From Chrysaora quinquecirrha (taxonomy: Eukaryota > Cnidaria > Scyphozoa > Semaeostomeae > Pelagiidae): a stretch of DNA of 64,000 nucleotides. The notes beneath the pieces are model-generated. The model was not told where the DNA came from. It made no database searches and was given only the letters and a program-made list of their open reading frames with translations. A program made the translations under genes and the position numbers. The number at the start of each line of letters is the position of its first letter. Within the stretch, counting starts at the first letter, position 1. The DNA lies in the NCBI GenBank assembly GCA_014526335.1, contig JACTAT010000013.1, positions 2,329,987 through 2,393,986 on the forward strand, given 5' to 3'. Shown in pieces: positions 60,988-64,000 of the stretch.

Positions 60988-61391
60988 ATAACTAACTATC
61001 TAACTAACTAACCAACTAACTAACTAACTATGCTAACTAATTAACTAACTGGCTAACTAACTAACTAACTAACTAACTATTTAACTAGCTAGCTTGCTAG
61101 CTAACTTACTAGCTCGCTAACTTACTAAAATCAAAAGTTCTATGTTGACTTGTTAGCCAATAAAAATTGAATGTCTTAGATGCATTGAAGATCTATTATA
61201 AATTTTTACGGTTAACTCCAAGTTGAAAGATCATGTTTAGATCATGTCAAAAAATTTTCTTTTAGTATGGAGGTGACATAACCCGAAAACGAAAATTACT
61301 GGAGAAGCAAAAAGAAGGAAAAAAGAAATTAAAGAAAATTGGAAATGTGGAATTACCTCACGAGGCATTTTTGGCATTGCTGAAAAGGTAG
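46580..61391 (+). CDS. GUF1: GUF1, mitochondrial LepA/EF4 translation GTPase
   Basis: Exons: 46580-46661, 47774-47885, 48094-48179, 48442-48504, 49226-49306, 49440-49517, 49825-49908, 50028-50092, 50655-50767, 51804-51894, 53329-53458, 54278-54387, 55526-55604, 56663-56711, 57063-57115, 57663-57764, 58385-58518, 59095-59140, 59543-59658, 59974-60033, 60539-60575, 61266-61391; 631 residues without the first exon. All phases agree. GTPase motifs: G1 [11 protein letters not shown]2 [11 protein letters not shown]3 IDTPGHVDFS (split by an intron), G4 NKID (split at 49517/49825), G5 VSAKTGIG. Then domain 2 ([18 protein letters not shown]), the LepA-type domains ([17 protein letters not shown]) and the LepA C-terminal domain ending [19 protein letters not shown]...ALLKR. 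Known role: ribosome-bound GTPase of the mitochondrial matrix that aids translation under stress. The intron 50093-50654 has a GC donor. Confidence 0.95.
46690..46865 (+). mobile_element. tRNA-derived SINE, copy 1
   Basis: Head with A-box-like ctgtggcatcgtggtgaa and B-box-like agggtttgagccgagcc, followed by the family body 'gaggtctcaattagtt', 'tactgagatcctagc', 'tggcactaaa...tttcacctt'. In the first GUF1 intron. Confidence 0.75.
47410..47512 (-). mobile_element. tRNA-like SINE head on the minus strand
   Basis: The minus strand reads ggttgcatggctgagatatc...gtgagttcgaatctcattgg, with good A and B boxes about 40 bases apart. It lacks a convincing acceptor stem, so it is read as a SINE head rather than a tRNA gene. 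A different family from the plus-strand SINEs in this gene. Confidence 0.5.
48201..48375. mobile_element. pogo-like MITE, relative of 2173-2343
   Basis: Begins tagttgaaccttgat and ends ccaaggtttaactgta, inverted, with TA at both margins. About 175 bp, in a GUF1 intron. Confidence 0.6.
48946..48984. repeat. (TTTG)n microsatellite
   Basis: About ten uninterrupted TTTG units in the GUF1 intron before exon 49226. Confidence 0.95.
50190..50560. repeat. Degraded relative of the 35718 MITE
   Basis: Repeated words ttctaagaaacttaaaa, gagtttcttataa, aagtttcttaagagtttctt and gagtttcgtataaaa in both orientations, like the inner part of the element at 35718-36087. Ends not definable. It lies in the GC-AG intron of GUF1. 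Confidence 0.5.
50826..51200 (+). mobile_element. tRNA-derived SINE, copy 2, longest
   Basis: Head gctgtggcgtcgtggtgtaa (A box) and cagggttcgagcccagcc (a near-perfect B box), then the body, then the CAA-rich tail module at 51040-51200. This copy links the head to the tail module found alone at 27400 and 37425. Confidence 0.85.
52661..52926. mobile_element. Palindromic MITE family A, copy 8
   Basis: Starts ctctggcgaaaagatccaac, ends gtttgatcgttttgccaggg. Followed without gap by four extra copies of its right end. Confidence 0.78.
52927..53308. repeat. Tandem array of the right end of a family-A MITE
   Basis: Four further head-to-tail units of about 92-97 bp (approximately 52929-53023, 53024-53118, 53117-53209, 53210-53305), each running from 'gtattgtgacgtggcaaact' to 'tgtttgatcgtttggccagg'. 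The units differ by scattered substitutions. The array ends 20 bases before the acceptor of the GUF1 exon 53329-53458. Confidence 0.85.
53560..53775. repeat. Repeat with 'gagctctatagctcagt' words
   Basis: Shares 'gatgcatgatcggagagcta', 'aacgacgtttccaatgagct', 'gctcaatgaaatcgccga' and 'ggctcaacgtagccgaaa' with 59310-59460 (rearranged, partly inverted) and with 20905-21020. 'gagctctatagctc' is itself palindromic. Class unknown, possibly a foldback or SINE-like family. Confidence 0.6.
54020..54175 (+). mobile_element. tRNA-derived SINE, copy 3
   Basis: Diverged: head gctgctatggcgttgtggtc, body ending 'accatttcaccttt'. The B box is degenerate (gttgggcttgacc). Confidence 0.6.
54918..55070 (+). 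mobile_element. tRNA-derived SINE, copy 4
   Basis: Head cctatggtatcgtgttcgag, B-box-like ggatttcgagccc, body 'gaggtctcgctagttc' and 'gactggcgctaaaatcacca'. Confidence 0.6.
55900..56100 (+). mobile_element. tRNA-derived SINE, copy 5
   Basis: Head aggtgctgtttcttcgtggt, then a short expansion of 'gattcgaga/gttcgagtc' words, then the body 'gtagtgtcacagtcatggtc' and 'tggcactaaatacacaattt'. Confidence 0.65.
56226..56300. mobile_element. Fragment of family-A MITE
   Basis: Words atcaaacattgtgtcaaac and gtttggccacgttgcatgaa, one quarter of the element only. Confidence 0.5.
56768..56974. mobile_element. Palindromic MITE family A, copy 9
   Basis: Starts aggccctagtcaagcggtca, ends gtttgattgttttgccagtg. 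Shorter than the others, with an internal loss. Confidence 0.72.
58535..58762. mobile_element. Palindromic MITE family A, copy 10
   Basis: Starts aacctggcaaaacaatcaaa, ends aatgttggccagaatg. Lies only about 17 bases after the GUF1 donor at 58519. Confidence 0.72.
60059..60338. mobile_element. MITE with 'tacacctttt...aaagggtgta' ends, copy 1
   Basis: The left end tacacctttttcaaccaagg with gcctcgtttcc, and the right end gaaaacggggc with tctaagttgaaagggtgta, are imperfect inverted copies of about 35 bp. In a GUF1 intron (60034-60538). Confidence 0.65.
60909..61130. repeat. (AACT)n microsatellite, degenerate
   Basis: Long run of aact/agct units with interruptions in the last GUF1 intron, ending 135 bases before the acceptor of the terminal exon. 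Confidence 0.95.
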
Positions 61392-64000
61392 CGGCACCAA
61401 CAGGTATCGTTGAGATGTTTAAGTTAATATCCAAAAGAAACTGTGACAATTGTATATGACAATGTGTTCTGTGGCAATAGTGTGGCATATGAAATATGCA
61501 GATGGTTACAGGAGATAAATGAGGTCAAAAATGCGTGGTATATGATTAAAGGAAAGAGTACTTCAAAAGACGATTTGTGGCTTGTACGGATGAAGAAATA
61601 TGGAGTCTACCTGCGTTCCCCTTCAGCTTTTAAACATAACAAAAACATTAGGTAATATTGAAATTAGCGAATGTATGTAGATGACTGTAGGTCCTAAACT
61701 ACCTTATAATGTTAAGCTTCAACGAACGCTGGGTGAAGTGTTGGACCCTTTGACTGGGGCTTAACGAACGGAAAAGTATTGCAAAATGAAATCTGTCCCA
61801 AGATTTTAGGTTTAGAGACTTCTAGTTAGGTCTCCCTTCGATGAAGTGCCAGGGAACGAGGTGAATTGAGGCTCTTCTGGATGTCTTCAAGTCCACCTGT
61901 GACCCGATTCAAACTCTGATTGGCTGATGACTTCTTAATACAGCTTGTGATTGGCTACTTATTGAAACTTTTTGATTGGATGAATTCCTTCGGGCTTCAC
62001 TAACCTGTTTTGTCACTTTAATTCAACCAATGAAAGCGCTATGTCAATAAACCATGAAATTAAATTTGCAATAGTTATTAATATTCATATTCAGTATGGT
62101 GATTCATAGTTTTGCTCAAACAAAATGTATATGTTTTGGCAAACTTCGCAATCCTTTCTATTCCGCCGCGTTCTAAAATATTCATGAAGCTAAGACATAT
62201 ATTGAATAAATATTTAATTCATCACTTTGTTTAGAATAATCAATAAGACAATTTTCAAATTGAAAAAATTTAAATATTGGCTGATTTTTCAACAGAAAAA
62301 TCGTTTAGTTAACGCTTTCCCGTTTGGAGCGTTTATCGTTTTACCGACGCGATTTCCCCTCCTCAGTTAACAAGCGTCAAAATCCCATATTTAACGAATT
62401 TCCTTACAAGTAATACACCTTTTGGACCAAGAGCCTCGTTTCCTATTTTAAAACTTTTCTTAGCCATAACAAAAACATTGTGAAAACTATGTAGAAAGAA
62501 GGAACGTCTTAAATCTTATGCTGAGGTGCGGCATCTGAAGTCGAGATATTCGAATTAAGAAGTTTCGAAATTTTGAAAACTAAGGCCCTTTGTCTGAAAG
62601 ATGTATTTATTGGTAGCAAATCTCGCAATCAAGTTTCTTGAAGACCAACTGGGTGTCAAGAGTAGCCGTTTATTTCCATCAGTTTCCATTTTATGTGGCA
62701 TAGCAACACGAGGCTCCACCTACAGGGAAAACTTGGGGAACAGTTTCGAGAGGAGCGTGCCGCTAGCGAGGCATACATCCGAGCATACATCGATAGAAAA
62801 GCATGCTGTTTGATTTTAGTTTGAATTCCCTTGCATCCGTGGGCGACTTTGAAATTATGGTCTAGAAGCCCTGCCTGGGCCTCTACATTTATCTCTGTGT
62901 TTCCAAGTAATAATATTAGCAGCAATTTTAAGATGTAGCATGTTTCTATGTTTGCTTTCTGTGAACAGGAAAACATGTTACAGAGAAACCCTTTTTTTTT
63001 TCATTTTCCTAATATAATGTCAGCAAGCACTGTCAGTTACTCTCAGCTTTAGCAGTTACGTAGCAGGAAGACTTTGTTTCTGCGAAGTTATAAGATGTAA
63101 CAAAGCTTCGAGGTGCGTACAGTTCATTTCAAAATACTTAGCTAATTGTAATTGTACATTTTTTAACGTTAGTATTATACAATAGTGATAAACACTAATT
63201 CACACTAACATGAAGCAACTTCATAGATTGCATCAAAGAATCATTTATTGCAAAACGAACATGTGCATTTTTTATTTAAGAACCATGTTTTTATCAGCTA
63301 GTTGGGGCTCTATGGAAATGCAGCTGGAAAATCAATGGACAATGCAAAAAATGGTTTAAAACAAGCGCACTGACTTGTAAATGACTATACTTCGTCGAAT
63401 ATACACAAAAAGCTCTTTTTGGCATTGGTTTTCGGTTTTTCATGCACTGATTCTAATTTTCTGCCTCTTTCAAGGTTGCAAAGTGTATAGAAAAGTCTAT
63501 GGCGAAACCACAAAATGTTGCTGGATTACCCTCACGTGAAATGTGGAGGTCCAACCAGTTGATTTGTCATCTGCTAGCAAAGCGCATGTTTTAAACTATC
63601 TTTTCCATTGCCCGCTGGTTTTTCCAACTGACCGCTTGTTTTTTCTCCGTAGCTATTGGACTATTAGTATCTTATCACTTAAAATAAGGAACAATTTTAT
63701 CATTAGTTAATCCCCTTCAAACACCCTTATTCCATAATTCTAAATTGCAGATTTAATGCGCACTGTGCCTGTGTCTAAAAGATCCTTCAATTCCAAACAC
63801 TGAATTCCGTGTTTTCAGAACGGACATTTTAATTATTGATTAACTATGAGACTTCCTATTTTAAATTCCTATTTTTCATCTTAATTTCAACATTGCCACC
63901 CGTTATCTTATTCTCATGGATATGAACCATTGTATTTTATCAAGCAGGTGGGATTTCTTCAACTAGAATTATTCAAGAAGCTTTGAACATCAACGCAAGT
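61392..64000. other. Downstream flank of GUF1, no gene recognised
   Basis: Holds the GUF1 3' UTR and one more MITE (62412-62607). The remaining sequence is AT-rich. Frames at 61443-61655 and 62601-62813 show no domain, and I saw no exon-like stretch flanked by splice sites that I could tie to a known protein. Confidence 0.55.
62412..62607. mobile_element. MITE with 'tacacctttt' ends, copy 2
   Basis: Left end aatacaccttttggaccaag, right end aaggccctttgtctgaaaga then tgtatt; same family as 60059-60338 but with a different, shorter middle. Confidence 0.6.

Overview
The window is eukaryotic and almost certainly animal. Its genes are split by many GT-AG introns, mostly in phases 0, 1 and 2 of ordinary metazoan type, the DNA is AT-rich, and introns and spacers are packed with short non-autonomous transposons, tRNA-derived SINEs and microsatellites. 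Two tandem genes for small secreted proteins (apple/PAN-like domain, EGF-like module, C-terminal module like that of coral 'uncharacterized skeletal organic matrix protein 5') suggest a cnidarian, probably an anthozoan. That placement is inference from family recognition, not from a marker gene.

Layout: 816-8241 (+) PAK1IP1/MAK11, a nucleolar WD40 ribosome-assembly protein whose first exon was not found; 9164-23635 (-) a villin with six gelsolin repeats and a headpiece, about 28 exons; 24913-26825 (-) and 31171-33213 (-) the duplicated secreted-protein genes, separated by a satellite-cored inverted-repeat element that was itself hit by a short LTR element; 36790-42439 (-) a four-exon tryptophanase, a mainly bacterial PLP enzyme lodged between animal genes; about 43481-43997 (+) a C1orf131 (DUF4602) homologue; 44339-46048 (-) a single-exon hexosaminidase D-like GH20 enzyme with a membrane anchor; 46580-61391 (+) mitochondrial translation factor GUF1 (LepA/EF4), 22 exons found; 61392-64000 no gene seen.

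The genes do not form one pathway. PAK1IP1 and C1orf131 both belong to nucleolar ribosome biogenesis and GUF1 to mitochondrial translation; villin is an actin bundler/severer; the tandem pair is extracellular; tryptophanase would release indole, pyruvate and ammonia from tryptophan. tnaA/C1orf131 and HEXD/GUF1 are head-to-head pairs; C1orf131/HEXD are tail-to-tail.

The points most worth a second look are the intron-bearing tryptophanase with tryptophanase-type (not tyrosine phenol-lyase-type) specificity residues; a perfect 126-bp inverted repeat inside a PAK1IP1 intron; a palindromic MITE family with at least ten copies here, one of which has its end amplified in tandem; inverted-repeat elements with a 'gatatccctccactgtactgat'-type array as core; and four places in three genes where exactly one base seems to be missing, which looks like residual assembly error.
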